The translations under genes were made by a program, and so were the position numbers. The notes beneath the pieces are model-generated. The model worked only from the letters and a program-made list of their open reading frames with translations, searched no databases and was not told the DNA's origin. DNA of 64,000 nt from Phlebotomus papatasi (lineage: Eukaryota > Arthropoda > Insecta > Diptera > Psychodidae): NCBI RefSeq assembly GCF_024763615.1, contig NC_077223.1:2976001-3040000 (forward strand), in the 5' to 3' direction. Position 1 is the first letter of the stretch; every line of letters starts with the position of its first letter. This document shows, piece after piece, positions 12,150 through 24,339 of this stretch.

Positions 12150-12305
12150 TAAATACCAAATTCGGTCAAAATCCCGAAAGTCAAAATTCCAAAAGGTAAG
12201 ATTCCGAAAAAGCCAAAATCGTGAAGACCAAAAGTACGAATGAGTCAAAATCACGAATGTGGTGAAATCCTGAAAATCCAAGATCCCGGAATTTCAGCGC
12301 AAAGA
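12150..12305. repeat. Cryptic tandem repeat (CAAAATCCCGAA-like)
   Basis: Words such as CAAAATCCCGAA, AAAATTCCAAAA and AAAATCACGAA recur every 12-18 bp. It is a decayed short-period array. Confidence 0.5.
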
Positions 12306-12309
12306 TCTT

Positions 12310-14940
12310 TGAAAATAAATAAAACTTCTCTAAATGAAACTTCTCTTTCTAAATAAAATATTTAACAATTGACCTTTAATTGACTTTTAAAAGAATGGTT
12401 GAAGGTCATTGGGTTGTAAAATAATTTCTAAATTTAAGAAACAGCTAATAGCCATAACCCTGATGGCTGATAGCAGATGGTAACAAGGGGGCACCTTAGC
12501 CCTATGGAGTTTGTAATTAGGGAAGGAAGAAATAGTGCAACTGAATGCTAAAAGCTCCGTGACTCTACCTTCTTGTCCATTCGTCACCTGCAATGTTCTC
12601 TGAGGAAATTATATGCAGATGAATTCTTCACACGAACACGATGTGATTTGAAGATGGGAGGTGTCGCTTGGGAGATTGGGGTTGGAAAAGTGTGATGAAA
12701 ATATTTAAATGGAGAGACACGAAATTTACACGAGAAAGTTAAATGCACTTAGTGGTGTCTTAATTGAAAATCCTTGATAAATTCAGCAAAAGAGAAATGT
12801 CTCATACACTGACTTTGTAAATCAATTTGATAGCAAGGAAAAGAGAAGATGGTTTTTGGGGTGAGTGAGAAATGTCACGAGAATTACCATAAATTTTCCA
12901 TAGAAGACATCTAAATGGGAAGTAGAAGAAAATCCTTAAGACGATTTTCCTGTGAAAATCATATGGCAATTGTCCCTATTTTATCATCTTGAAAATAGAA
13001 CTGAGATCTGGAAGGTTGAGTAGATGTTCCTATGTGAAAATTGTGCCTCTTGTTTTCTGTGTCTGTGGGTTAAATTTTCACCGAATGCGAGAGTATACCT
13101 CAATGTTTGTCCGGTTGCCAAGAGTCGGTTAAATTTACTTTATGGTTTATTGTAAAACAAGCAAAAAGATACCGCACATTCTCTCCTTGTAGCTGTGAAC
13201 TCTTGAGAAATGCGAAGAGAAAATCAAACACAGAACTTTTTGCAGGAAAAGGGGCTTACCATTCTCTATTAATTTTCATCGTTTTTCCACAAAGTTTTTA
13301 AACAATTTTCCCATGTTCGATAAAAAAACCACTTGACAGCCTTCACATGAAGAGTTTTCCCATCACTCGTGAGCTCAAGAGAGAATGCGTGGAGACATGA
13401 AAATTGTCAGTATTTGAGATATTTTTAGATGATGAATAAATTCAATGTAATACACCCATCGTGATCTTCGTCATTTAGATGAATTTTCAAATTTTCTCTT
13501 CTACGATTCTCTCACTTTCAATTTTCTTCAAAAGAACCATGGGGGAGTGTGAAGAAATCAATTTGAATTAACCCCACGCAACAATTTTCCCAACGGCACG
13601 ATGGCAAGTACCCAGAAAAAGTGTTACAAAACACCCGTGAAAATGTCTCTGAGCTTTTTCTCTCTCAGATCCTCCAGGGCTTTCAGACAATTCCAACGAC
13701 TTTTTTTTAGCTGCTCCTGAACGTAAGTCAACACACGAAAGGCGTTACTCTTCTTTCGAGCACAATTTACGAAGAAGAAAAGCTTTTTAGGAATCTTCTT
13801 GCAAACGTAATTCGATCAATTTCTCATGGAATTAATTTTTCCGGACAAAAGAAATACACTCTCTGAAAAAAATATAAATAAATCTTTCAAAGAATAAAAT
13901 TATCTGTTACGTTCTCAAAGCATATATTTGATTTCGACGAAAAATCATACTATCTCTTCCTGGAAAAAATATTAATTTCACACTCAACATTTCCAGGCTA
14001 CAAAAGGGAAATTTCCAAGAAAAAATCCAATGTGAAAGCAAAATAAAATAATTTTTAATTGGTTTATTTTTACTTTTGATCAAATTCGTAAACTGCAATT
14101 ATTAAAAAAAATCTATCAGTTCTGCAGGACATGACGTAGAAAACGAAAATTCCAGGTACTCAAAGAGGGGTTGATCCTGGAACACTTGTACCAGAAAACT
14201 AGCAGTCTACATTATCGATTGTGCGCCTTTTTTCTTTTTATTTCATTTTAAATAATTTGATCTGTCATTCTATTTAAGAGATTATGATCGGTTGAGTTAA
14301 AAACCGTTAGAAATTTGAAATTTTGAATTGCAAAAGATTGAGTGATGAAACTAAAATCCGTGCTCTTTTAATCAAAGCTTCGCCAAAAGAAAAGGCATTC
14401 GAAGATCAGTTTGGAAAGTCTGAGAAAAGAGAATATTATTTCTCGTTTCATGCATGTAGTGACTAACATATTTTCTGTTCGAACTGTGCAGTAATAACCT
14501 TTCGAAGAGACAAAGCCACCCCAAAGTCAAGCCAAATCCATTCGAAGATCTACCGGAAGCCTAAAATGTAGGTTCACATATTCACCACTTTAGCGCTGGC
14601 TGTTCTTTTATTTTGAATTTTCGGTATTCTTTACACTTCAATCGTTAACAACGTCAATAGCACAACGATTGACCTTCAGTTTCATTAAAGTAAACGAACA
14701 TTTCATGAATTTTATGAACTTTCATTTTCGTGGAACTCTTCGGTTTAACTTTCGACTTCAGACAAATTTTAGAGTAATTTATCCTGTGAGATACCTTCGC
14801 TGTTTGTTCTGCCATTTCGAATTTCAATGTTTTTGTCACTTCAATAATCAACAATGTCAACAACAGTATGTAAACGTTTGCTGCAAAAAGTGAATTTTTG
14901 TGTAGTTCAGGATGACAGAACGTTTGAATTTCAGTTTCAT
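12310..14940. other. Long repeat-poor unique block
   Basis: No member of the dispersed families occurs in these 2.6 kb. Open frames are short and none carries a recognisable motif. This is the kind of repeat-free intron or intergenic block that may hold regulatory sequence. Confidence 0.45.
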
Positions 14941-14945
14941 TAAAA

Positions 14946-15371
14946 TAGGGTAAGTGCGCCAAATTTCGGCATAGTTGCATGCAAGCGCCAAAGTCTCAAA
15001 TTTGATATGTAATATCTTTAATGCAAATTGATTTTTTTTATTCCTTCTACTTAAGAAGTGTTGCTTAGAACCTTGTAGACAGTTTATCGCTTTTATTTAC
15101 TCTAAAATCATTCTTAATACATTTTAAAATGAATAAAAATGTAGACATAGCTTTGGTGCCCTATTTCGGCCACCTTCATTCTCATAGTTCCTTGCCCTTC
15201 GGGAATTCTTCTAATGCCTTTTTCACGTCATCTCGTTTGTCGAAGCTACATTTTTTGTTATTCTTTTGCATTGTATAATCTCTAGAGTATGTAACAACTA
15301 AAAATTCATGGAAATTCGAGGAACAAAAAAGGTGGCCGAAATTGCAAGCTGGCCGGAATTTGGCACACTTA
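14946..15371 (-). mobile_element. Pogo-like DNA transposon relic, copy 1
   Basis: The left end AGGGTAAGTGCGCCAAATTT is mirrored by GGAATTTGGCACACTTA at the right end. The minus strand encodes FDKRDDVKKALEEFPKGKEL and then TGA at about 15187-15250. The second copy (62578-63145) has a clearly related peptide, so this is a shared transposase remnant. The A-L-E-E-(F/V)-x-x-G-K pattern is that of the psq-type helix-turn-helix of pogo/Tigger/CENP-B-like transposases. Only a piece of the DNA-binding domain remains; no DDE catalytic region is left. Confidence 0.6.
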
Positions 15372-15379
15372 GTACTTTT

Positions 15380-16180
15380 CATGAAATTGCTCAATTTTAT
15401 GTATCTCGTCGGCTTGCTCGTCAGTTTAAATGTTCGTTTCAAGTACGTTTCAATTGGGGTATCTTTGAAATGGGACTTTTTCTTTCACAACCGTTTTCTT
15501 ATTTGATTTTTTTAATTTGTTCAACGTGTAGAAAATAAATGCTATAATTCAAGATTATCTTTTTAATGTTTTCATTCTACTAGAATATAAATTTAAAAAA
15601 AAAACTTATTAAAAGGACATTACCAGAGAATTCTTAATTAGAGAATGGATTATTAAACAAAAACTTCACAGATAAATTCATTTCCACTATGAATTTAATT
15701 TTAAATGAAATTATTAATATGTCATCCGAATAACTCCGGTCCGAATAAGAGTGTAGAAAGGAGAGCGGGCGCTGTGTTATTGATTTGTGGTACTAAACCA
15801 CATTTGAAAATAAGAGAAAAAACCACTTTCGAAGATGCCTCAATGTAAATGTTTCCCACTTGCTCCTATTTCATTTTCGTATTTCGAAAAAAAATTCGAT
15901 GCAATTAAAAGACCATTTGAGCCAATTAGCGTCCAGGCGATCCACTTAGTAAACGCTAACTCATTTCAGTATTATCATTATTTATAAATTTTCTTTAATA
16001 TTTTTCATAATTGTTTTTTATATTATGTTTCTGAATGAAACAGTGAATAATTCTATGGATTTCGAAGAAGTAAAAGAGAATTTCATCAGTGCAAAAACAA
16101 GCGTTAAAGTAGCACTCATCGGAAAGCGACCCAATTACCGCACCCTACTATACGCAGGTGCTGATGTGGCCGCTTTTACT
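15380..16180. other. AT-rich spacer
   Basis: No recognisable feature. The frame at 16025-16234 runs into the next MITE and is probably spurious. Confidence 0.45.
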
Positions 16181-16182
16181 AG

Positions 16183-16348
16183 ACTAGGGAGAAATGGGGC
16201 ACCTTTGAAATTGGGAGTTTTCTCCTATTTTTAAGTTGAACTGAGCCATATCAAAATGTAATTTGTCTTCTCAATCTGTATGTGCAGCTAAATTATATCA
16301 CGATAAGGCTCAATTTTATTTAATTTCAAAGGTGTCCCGCTTCCCCAT
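16183..16348. mobile_element. MITE, family C, complete copy
   Basis: The left end is TAGGGAGAAATGGGGCACCT followed by TTGAAATTGGGAG. The right end is AATTTCAAAGGTGTCCCGCT followed by TCCCCATA. Inner inverted parts (TTGAACTGAGCC and GGCTCAATTTTA) add to the hairpin. About 166 bp, flanked by TA on the left. Confidence 0.75.
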
Positions 16349-16483
16349 ATGTTATTTCAAAGGTTTCAGAGAAAATTCTTACAAAATTCAATCATTCTTC
16401 GATTTTGTCGTAGTTCATCACATGGACAAAGTGCGCGCTGAAGTAAAAACCTGTGTTTCAAAAGAAAAACGTTTAGAGATATC

Positions 16484-16575
16484 GTTTTTTTTTATTGGGG
16501 GTCACCGAAGACCGGAACTTGATATCTCTTACCGTTCGAGCAGTAAAATTGAATTACCTCGGCTACCGAGCAACC
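16484..16575 (+). repeat. Dispersed repeat with GGGGTCACCGAAGACCGGA
   Basis: GGGGGTCACCGAAGACCGGA, then TTGATATCTC and ACCGTTCG, also occur inverted at 31045-31115 (CGGTCTTCGGTGACCCCCC). A related GGCCGAACGGTGAGATATCA lies at 45830-45855. It is an old interspersed family of unknown type. Confidence 0.5.
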
Positions 16576-16599
16576 GATAAGATAAAGGTTTGGGGCAAA

Positions 16600-18230
16600 A
16601 TTATAGAGGAGATTCTGGTCTATATTTGACTATCATTTTTCTATCAGTTCACTTATATCCTAAATATTTTATTTTAAATAAAAAGTTTGCAAATTTTCAT
16701 AAATTTGATTCCAAATTGCTATATAGTATCTCTCATTTTAAGTTCCAAATCGATTTTGCATGCAATCCGAGTTTTCTTTCGTTAAGAATCTCATCTACAA
16801 TAAACTGATCTAAGTTTATCTGTCCATTTAATTGTCTTATTAATTGCTATTAATTCATTTTTTTTTTGGAAAAATGCCTTAAAGCTTTCTCACAATTTCC
16901 TTGGCATTTTTGAAAAATTCCTCTATGAATACTTAAAAGTAAAACTTCCCTCAGAGCAAGATCGACGTTTTGAACTTTTCAATGTATATATTAAATAAAT
17001 CAGAAAAGCGTTTTCAAAGGAAAAGTGGATACTTTTGTTGATAAAAAAAAGTGCCACACAAATGCCAGGATATTGAGGATTCAATCGAAAAAGAAAAAAA
17101 AGAAACTTTTTCATGAATCAACCTAACATTTTCTTCTGCCTCACTTGAAAATCGTTTTGGTAATTTTTGTTGATTTTCATCCACATCCCCTTGAGTTGTT
17201 CCCCGAGGCCCCAAACTGTATGCTTCTTTCTTCTTTTTCTGACAATAAAATAGGAAATTTAAACATGAAAATATTTTCAAATGCGTCAACCAAGCGAAAG
17301 AAAATTCACATCCATCGCAATTTCACAATTTCTCCCACGGGGGGTGAAAAGCGTTTTTTTTTGGGAAAAATGTATTTGCAAGAGTAAATAAAAATCTTGT
17401 TTTCCTCTTCAAATACAAATATACATTAAATACAGATATTACTGGGAAAAAATGGACGATGGCTTGATGGAATGCCATAAATTGCTAAGTACAGATATAT
17501 ATTTTAATGACAAATTGCACTAATGGAGGTATTTAAATTGCCACTTCACTCCTTCCTCTATAGGGTAGCTCAACACCCCTCTATCAGTGTCAACAGAATG
17601 TTATGCATTTTACATTTTTATGATTTGTCTTTTTTTGCTGTCTGGATGAAAATAAATCAAAGAAATTATTGACCATTGAGAGCTTTTTTAGCCGTGGAAA
17701 TATAATTCATCCAAAAGCTCATAGCATTGCTCACGCATTTTTTAACGCGACATTCTATTAAAAATTTAAATTAATTTTCATTGCAATGGTAAATGTAGGT
17801 TTTACATTTCTGCAGACACTGAAAATATTATCAATTACCAACTGAATGTGAGGGAAATGCTTTTTTTTTTGAAAAAAAAATACCAATGGAAAATATAAAA
17901 TGAATGTTGATGACTTACATTATCGTAATATTTTATATATGAGGTATTAATTATTCTAGTAAAGTACAAAGAGGTTTATAAATCAGCGCATATACACTTC
18001 TAAGCGAGAATCACTTGGAAAAATTATTATGAAAAGATAGTACGGTGGAAAATGCTGTGTTGATGGGAAAAAGCTGATGGTTTTTCTGTGCAGAGTTATG
18101 ATGTGGGAAGAGGTCACAATGTCAATCACGTCTCGCGGGAGTTTAATGACTTTTCCCACCCTCTTTTGGCATAGAAAATCATCTCAATTGTCTAGCTGTT
18201 TTTTTTTTTCTACGTTACTTCAGGTATAGG
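16600..18230. other. Unique spacer
   Basis: No gene or family repeat recognised. Several short overlapping frames at 16923-17387 have no known motif. Confidence 0.45.
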
Positions 18231-18299
18231 GGACACAGAGGAAATTTGATATAGAGTTGATTTTTTTATTAATAACGAGGAATGTATTATTTACCTACT

Positions 18300-18523
18300 T
18301 AGGGTAAGATGGAGTGATTTGGAAGGATGTCGAATTTGGAACTTTGAGATTTCCTGACATTTTTCGATGGTAAAAGGAAAAAAAAAAAACAACGAAGAAG
18401 TACTCTCGAATGTAAAGTCTTATACTTCCTCGTTGTCTTCTTTTTCTCTTTGATCATGTGAAACAGAGGGAAAATCCCAAAATGCCAAAAAAGACATGAT
18501 TCCACATTACCCCATTTTACCCT
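18300..18523. mobile_element. MITE, family F (AGGGTAAGATGGAGT), copy 1
   Basis: The left end TTAGGGTAAGATGGAGTGAT is mirrored by TTACCCCATTTTACCCTG. Subterminal parts (GATGTCGAATTTGGA and CAAAATGCCAAAAAAGACAT) are also roughly inverted. A second copy at 52760-52981 shares the interior words GGAAAAAAAAACAACG, AAGTACTCT and GACACGATTCC. No transposase is present. Confidence 0.7.
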
Positions 18524-18660
18524 GCAATTCCTCAAAAAATATCTTAGATATTCCTAGCGCACACAGTGTCGACCATAAGTTTCTTGACAAATTTATGTTC
18601 GACAAGCCAGGAAGAGAGTAATATAGTGAAACTCCCCTGACGAATAACGTTTTATAAAAT

Positions 18661-18693
18661 GTGTCCTGCTCCGCCCTAAGCGGAGCAGGACAC
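18661..18693. repeat. Perfect 14-bp stem, 5-base loop hairpin
   Basis: GTGTCCTGCTCCGC, then the loop CCTAA, then GCGGAGCAGGACAC: fourteen Watson-Crick pairs without mismatch, about 70% GC in an AT-rich setting. The short direct repeat TCCTAAGGATTCCTATTCC follows. It belongs to none of the MITE families. Its function is unknown. Confidence 0.9.
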
Positions 18694-18881
18694 CTATTCC
18701 TAAGGATTCCTATTCCAGGATTCCTAAGGAGAGCGAGGTAGAAAATTTATGGGCGGGGCTTATTTAGAATTGTGTATCATATTTCTGAAATATTTCTTAA
18801 AACAAATTAAATCTGATGAAAGAGGGGATCGCATATGCTCAGGTTGATGCTCGTGAATATTTGGTGTGAAACATTTGACAG

Positions 18882-19029
18882 TTAACCCTTTAAGAATGAG
18901 TGGGACACCGGTGTCGCAAAAACAAAAACAATTTTTTGGCTATACAAAGTTATTTTGTCCTGTAAATAGTATGAAAAATCAATTTTTATGTTTGGGACAC
19001 TGGTGCCCTATTCGTCCTTAAAGGGTTAA
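18882..19029. mobile_element. MITE flanked by TTAA (piggyBac-like style)
   Basis: The element is bounded by TTAACCCTTTAAGAATGAG and CGTCCTTAAAGGGTTAA. Inside, GTGGGACACCGGTGTC faces GGGACACTGGTGCCC. It is about 148 bp. TTAA at both ends with CCCTTTAAG termini is the layout of piggyBac-type insertions; the superfamily call is inference from that alone. Confidence 0.7.
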
Positions 19030-19099
19030 AGCCTATCTCAAGCTAAGACTGAGAACTTAGGATCATACATTCCAGGTCCTTCTCGTCTTTACCGAATGT

Positions 19100-19232
19100 T
19101 CTGGACAGGTCTATGGTTTAAGCCGAGAGACGGCTTAACGTTTTTATGATCAAAATAATGATAAGACTACATTTCCATCAGTTACTCACTAGGCCGCCTT
19201 TCGACTTAAACCGTAAATCTGTCTAGGGCATA
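19100..19232. mobile_element. MITE, family A, copy 2
   Basis: TTTAAGCCGAGAGACGGCTT at the left and TCTGTCTAGGGCATAA at the right, same orientation as copy 1, with about 20% differences by eye. Confidence 0.8.
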
Positions 19233-19239
19233 ATCCTTT

Positions 19240-21030
19240 CCTGCTAAAGACTAAATGATCAACCTCAGTCCATTTGGAACCAAAGCTAATTGAACATTTG
19301 ACCCATTCCTTACCACGATATTACACAGCATACGCAAATTGAGTGATTTTAGATGATTTATTCCTGAGCAATTGATACTCAAATTGCTGTCGGGAATGGA
19401 TCAATAGAGTTTGTATTGAATTAATGTACAGAATTTAAATTCGGTGGCCGTTAAGACGCGTGTTTGAGAGCGGCTCCCCGCGCCCCAATAATAGATAATA
19501 TTTTTTCTTTTCAAAAAAAATCATCTATTAATCTATAAGGAAATAATTCCAAAATACAAATGAAGATTCCATCTCAAGTATTTCTGGTACATTGACTGAA
19601 TGGGTTAATTACTTCAAATATTTTAATCCAATCGCGTTCCCTGATTCGTTCAGCCTTTGACCGATTTAAGAACCTAGCAATTCAGGGTTGCGATTTGCCC
19701 AAAATATTTTGTGGGATTAAATTTGCAATTCCATATGAATACCGCCTAACTTAGAAAGCTTTTAGTATACTTTCTCCAAATATTTAATTAAACGAGATCT
19801 CAACTTCTAATCAAGAGTTGTTGAGGAAAAAGTCTCCTCGTGCAGTTCCGGGAAAAAAGCCAGATTCTTGAACGTGCCCTGGGTTGAGAGTTCATGGCAA
19901 ATATAAATGAGTTGGGTGGACTTTTGCCTACCGACCAGAGCTTTTTTTCTGCCTCGGACAGAAACTGAAAGGTACGGCGAATTACACCAAAAGTGTAACA
20001 ATGTGCAAATGGGTGTTTCGTGGAAGAAAAATGAGACACGCACTGTGTGCGACGTGTTTGTTGTTGAGGAAAAAAAAAGGACCTGGGAAAATTCATCAGA
20101 GGGTGGAAAAAGCATATGAACAAATTGTGTACAAAGCTCATCTGCCAGGGAGAGCTTTTGTGGCAGAAGACGCTTGAGGATGGGTTTGGCATGATTTATG
20201 GGGTGTCACTGTTGTCAAAAATATGTTGTCAATTTCAATGTTGTCTGCACTTTCTCACCCCTAAAGTCTGTCTCTTTTGTGGAGAAGAACACTTTTCTGT
20301 CATCTGCCCGCACCATTCACCCCTTCAACATATTTTTCCGTTGGGGCTTTTTCATATCTTTTGTTCAGTCAGCTCTCAAAAACACTGGAGTGATTCCAAA
20401 GTGCGAGTGAATAAGTGCTGTACATAAAAAAAACGGGTTCTATTTAGAATTTTTTACCCAGGTGAGAAATTCAATTCCATTTTGCGTGGGGTGTTGTGCA
20501 AAAATGAAGCCTTTTATACAATCTCACCTGACTTTATTCACCAACAATGTATATCTCTTGTGCACGAAAGAGTAGAGCAATTTGAGATATTTTCTCGTGG
20601 TTTCACTTTTGGCATTCCAGAAGTCGAATTATGGTTTTTTTAGTTTTTGCCTTTATCATAAACCCGAATTTTGAAAAGAACAAGGCGACTAAACTGGATC
20701 ACCTGTCCAGCAGACGCACACCATAACTTTTCTGATAATGGTACTGATATACTAATTCAAGAAATCAACAATAATTACCTAACCTGAGACCGTTTCAAAA
20801 TACACTCAAGATTTCAAATTCATTGAGCCGATCACGAGATATAATATTTCAAAATTTATTTTTCAAAAATTTTTTTAAAAATCAATTTTCCCTGATTGAG
20901 CAAACGCTTGACTTTTTTCTTCAAATCTGTAATCATGCTTTGATAAATCTCAACTTCGCCCTTGTTATTTTGTAAATCATTGTGAAAGTATTCTTAACAT
21001 TTATTTCAATAAGTGTTTCAACGAATATAA
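19240..21030. other. Unique block (19.8-20.6 kb repeat-free)
   Basis: Overlapping frames of 130 codons (minus, 19800-20192) and 103 codons (plus, 20116-20427) exist. They overlap others on the opposite strand and show no recognisable domain. I treat the region as noncoding. The lower AT content compared with its surroundings is worth noting. Confidence 0.4.
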
Positions 21031-21207
21031 TGTCTTAGACGCACTTACGACTTAAGCCAAGAGATGGCTTAGCGTAATAGTATTAAAAAAAATAATTTGA
21101 CTAAATTTCTATCAATTTTGCACTAGCAAAAGCGTTATGATAATTATTTTGATTATAATTACGTTAAGCGGTCCCTCAGCTAAGTCGTAAGTGTATCTAG
21201 GGCATTA
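21031..21207. mobile_element. MITE, family A, longer copy 3
   Basis: TGTCTTAGACGCACTTACGA then CTTAAGCCAAGAGATGGCTT at the left; AAGCGGTCCCTCAGCTAAGT and CGTAAGTGTATCTAGGGCAT at the right. The arms extend further than in copy 1 and the element is about 177 bp. Confidence 0.8.
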
Positions 21208-21895
21208 GATTATGAATTAATTTTAAGCCAGGAAGAAGAATTTTAAGCCGTTTTAAGCCAGGATCAAGACTGACACCAAATTTTTAGAAAGCTTGATTTT
21301 GATTTGAAAAAAAAATTAAATTTTAAATTTAGTTCATAAAATCTCTACACAAAAAAAAATGTCTCGCAAAATTGTTTCTAAATGTTTGTGGATTTTCGAC
21401 TAGGGACTAACGAAATTCTAGTAAATCGTATAACCTACAAAATAGTTCGCAACAATTTGTACTTTTTCACAAACTTTGTTCGTTACATGATGACTTAATG
21501 AGCATTTTTTGTTCTTCTTCAAAAACTTGTCCGTAAATGTTAGTAAAAATTTGTCATTTTTCGCAAGGTTTTATCAGACATTAAATGTTAATGTCTGTAA
21601 ATAATTAATGTTTGTAAGGGAATACAAAATGTTTGTTAAGTAATCATGTTATGAACCAGGGGGGTGACATTAGCTCTGAAAAATGAAACCACTTTTAATG
21701 TAATTTTTTTTCCTGTTTTCGTACACATTTCACGAGATATCTCCAAAACTACGTAGGTTGCTAATTTGGGGTTTTAGGTTGCCTTTTCGTTATTAAATTG
21801 GCTTTTATTTTGTATTAGTATTATTTTCTAATTCATTCTACAATGACAGAAAACAGCTAATTAACTCGAAAGTTTTTTTCAGCGCGCTAGAAACA

Positions 21896-22213
21896 TACAC
21901 TGGTAAAAATAAAAGGGTCAAATTGATCCAACTGATAAAAATGAAAGGATCAAAGTAGATGCTTTGAAAGTGTCCCTGTTTTGACACTTATTTACCTCTG
22001 GAATAAACGAACAAAAACAGTGATAAAGTTATCTTTGGTGTTCACTTAGATGAGAGAAATATGGTATCAGTAATAAGTTCGAGATAAAACATAATCTAAC
22101 GTGATCAATTTGCATACAAAATTTCAAGCTACATTAATGATCCTTTCAAAGGTTCAAATTTGATCCATCCTTTCGAAAAGGATCAATTTGACCTTTTTAT
22201 TTTTACCAGTGTA
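21896..22213. mobile_element. MITE, family G (TACACTGGTAAAAATAAAAGGG)
   Basis: The left end CACTGGTAAAAATAAAAGGG, continuing TCAAATTGATCC, is mirrored by GGATCAATTTGACCTTTTTA and TTTTTACCAGTG at the right. The TIR is about 32 bp, nearly perfect, bounded by TA on both sides. The interior (about 250 bp) is noncoding. CACTG ends resemble those of the family at 29184. Confidence 0.88.
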
Positions 22214-22219
22214 TGGGAA

Positions 22220-23220
22220 ACATAGGAAACGTCATGCTCTTGTTACGAACAATGCTTCTAAAATGTACACACTTTTTCGAATCTTTTAGTGTATTATATG
22301 ATTTATGAGTATGTAAGTCTTCAGTAGGAATTCACAAATGTTTACGAACAATTTTACGAATTAGACGAATTATTTTTTCCACGTATAGTTGTTATTCCTT
22401 TGAAATTATGCCACAAACTACTAAACGAAGTTTTTAGTTATCAAGATCTTTGCAAATCGAAGAGTTTGACATTGATTTTTTTTTAATTCTGTCAGTAAAA
22501 GTTAAATTTGAACAGTAAAAACAATACATAATAAAAATTTTAGTTTATTTTATAATTTAGAATTAAAAAATCTAAGGAACTTTGTATTAAATATCGTGGA
22601 AGAACAAATAAGTTTTCTTTATAAACAACTTAGACGATAATTCCTATTAAGGGAAGAGCACCAGCGATCAGCAGTGTTCCTCGGATCGTCAGGTTAATAC
22701 CGCATTTTTGTCCAAGTCAAATAAATTTTTAAAAATTATTAGCTACTTTTTAGCGTTTAACTCTTATAAGAATGCACTGCATTAAGCTCAGATTTAATTT
22801 ATAAAACTAATTTCCGTGAAAAACGAGATTAAATTCGTAACGATCCGAGGTACAGAGTGCAAGTTTGCAATTACACATATTTTTTATTAATTTATTGTAA
22901 AAATTAAAAATTCAAATGCGCAGATATAGTTAAAAGAATCACTAATATACCAATTTGCATACATAAAAATACCAAATAGTGTCTTGAGGATAGTATTTTC
23001 AACTAAATATGGAGCATATCTCTTAACATTCCGATCCAAGGTTCTCTTCCCTTATAAAGGATTTGTTTAAGCGAAGATTAGGGTTTTTACTTTTTATTAT
23101 TTTCGATTGATCAGATTCACTTATTTATTAAATTTGAATGAAGTAAATATGAAGAGAATCAGCTCAGATTGGCTCAGAATTAATAAATAAATTATATTAA
23201 AAAATGAAACTAAAGATTAA
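22220..23220. other. AT-rich spacer
   Basis: No feature recognised; many stops in all frames. Confidence 0.5.
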
Positions 23221-23221
23221 G

Positions 23222-23434
23222 TAGAGGAAAGTACTCTCCCTTCGAACGTTCATACCTTCGATTTTTTTTTATATTTTTCGTAAGAGATTTACACTAAATT
23301 ATCACGCAATTATCAACAAATGATGATAAACCAAATATTATTTAATAGAATTATGTAAGTCTCTTAGGAAAACTAAAAGAAAATTCACATTATTCGAAGG
23401 CATGAACGTTCAAAGGGAGAGTACTTTCCCCTAT
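23222..23434. mobile_element. MITE, family H (GGGAAAGTACTCTCCCTTCG), copy 1
   Basis: AGAGGAAAGTACTCTCCCTT and CGAACGTTCATACCTTCGA at the left; TCGAAGGCATGAACGTTC and AAAGGGAGAGTACTTTCCCC at the right. The inverted repeat is about 45 bp. A second copy is at 24083-24266. Confidence 0.88.
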
Positions 23435-23441
23435 ACTAAGA

Positions 23442-23654
23442 GAAAGTTTTCAGACTTGGCACATACTCTAGCTTCGAACATTACATATTTTTCTATGTTT
23501 CTTTAATGAATCTGACTTCATTTTTTTCAGTAAATGCCAGACTTAAAATTGGCTATTGAAATATATTGCCACAGATAAATCAGATTCATTAAAGAAATAT
23601 TAAAAATATAAAGTGTTCGAATCCACAGTGTACGAAGCTTGAAACCCTTCCCCT
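23442..23654. mobile_element. MITE, family I (CTTCGAACA...TTTAATGAATCTGAC)
   Basis: It lies directly after family H copy 1. TTTCTTTAATGAATCTGACT faces CAGATTCATTAAAGAAATAT, and GCTTCGAACATTACATATTT faces AAATATAAAGTGTTCGAA. Related pieces: 32622-32760 and 50773-50835. The family H element may have landed next to or in its end. Confidence 0.65.
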
Positions 23655-24082
23655 GTTAATTTTTTAATTAAATTTTATGCTAATTAATGTTTCAAATCAC
23701 AGTTACTAAAAATAACAAAATAGCCATATTCATGAATTTTTTAAGCGGAACTTCCTTTTCAATTAATTTTGCACCATTTCTAATTTTAATATTCGCAATA
23801 TTATATGCATATTATATTTAGTCTATTGAAATTAATTAAACGAAAAATATTTGCAATTCATTTATAGAAAAATACAATTCATGAATGTATCTTTATTTCC
23901 AAATTGAGTGCAATGTTTGATTTTTTTAATTATTTTTATTTATTTTAATTGATTCATTTATAAAAGAATTATTTTCTGAAAGCATATATCTGTATGCATA
24001 ATGGCAATATGTAAATATGTATAAATAAAAACAGATTTATCGTTTTCAAAATATATAGAAACATAAATAATTTCCAATTTTT

Positions 24083-24266
24083 AGTAGGGGAAGGTACTCT
24101 TCCTCCGAACGTTCGTACCTTGGCTTACACATGATTATCAAATAATTATCAATAATTGATAATAAGCTAACTAATATTTCATAGAATTGTGTAAGTCTTT
24201 TAGGGAAATGAAAGAAAATTCACATTATTCGAAGGCATGAACGTTCGAAGGGAGAGTACTTTACTT
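24083..24266. mobile_element. MITE, family H, copy 2
   Basis: TAGGGGAAGGTACTCTTCCT and CCGAACGTTCGTACCTTGG on the left; AAGGCATGAACGTTCGAAGG and GAGAGTACTTTA on the right. The interior shares AGTCTTTTAGGGAAA with copy 1. Confidence 0.85.
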
Positions 24267-24339
24267 TAATTCAATATCCGAGAATATTAAATTTAGTTCA
24301 GTTTGATAATTTTTATCTAAAATGATTGCAAGTGAAATT

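Noticed and set aside
19800..20427. 130- and 103-codon overlapping frames
   Set aside because: They lie on both strands over each other, with no domain and no clear splice context.
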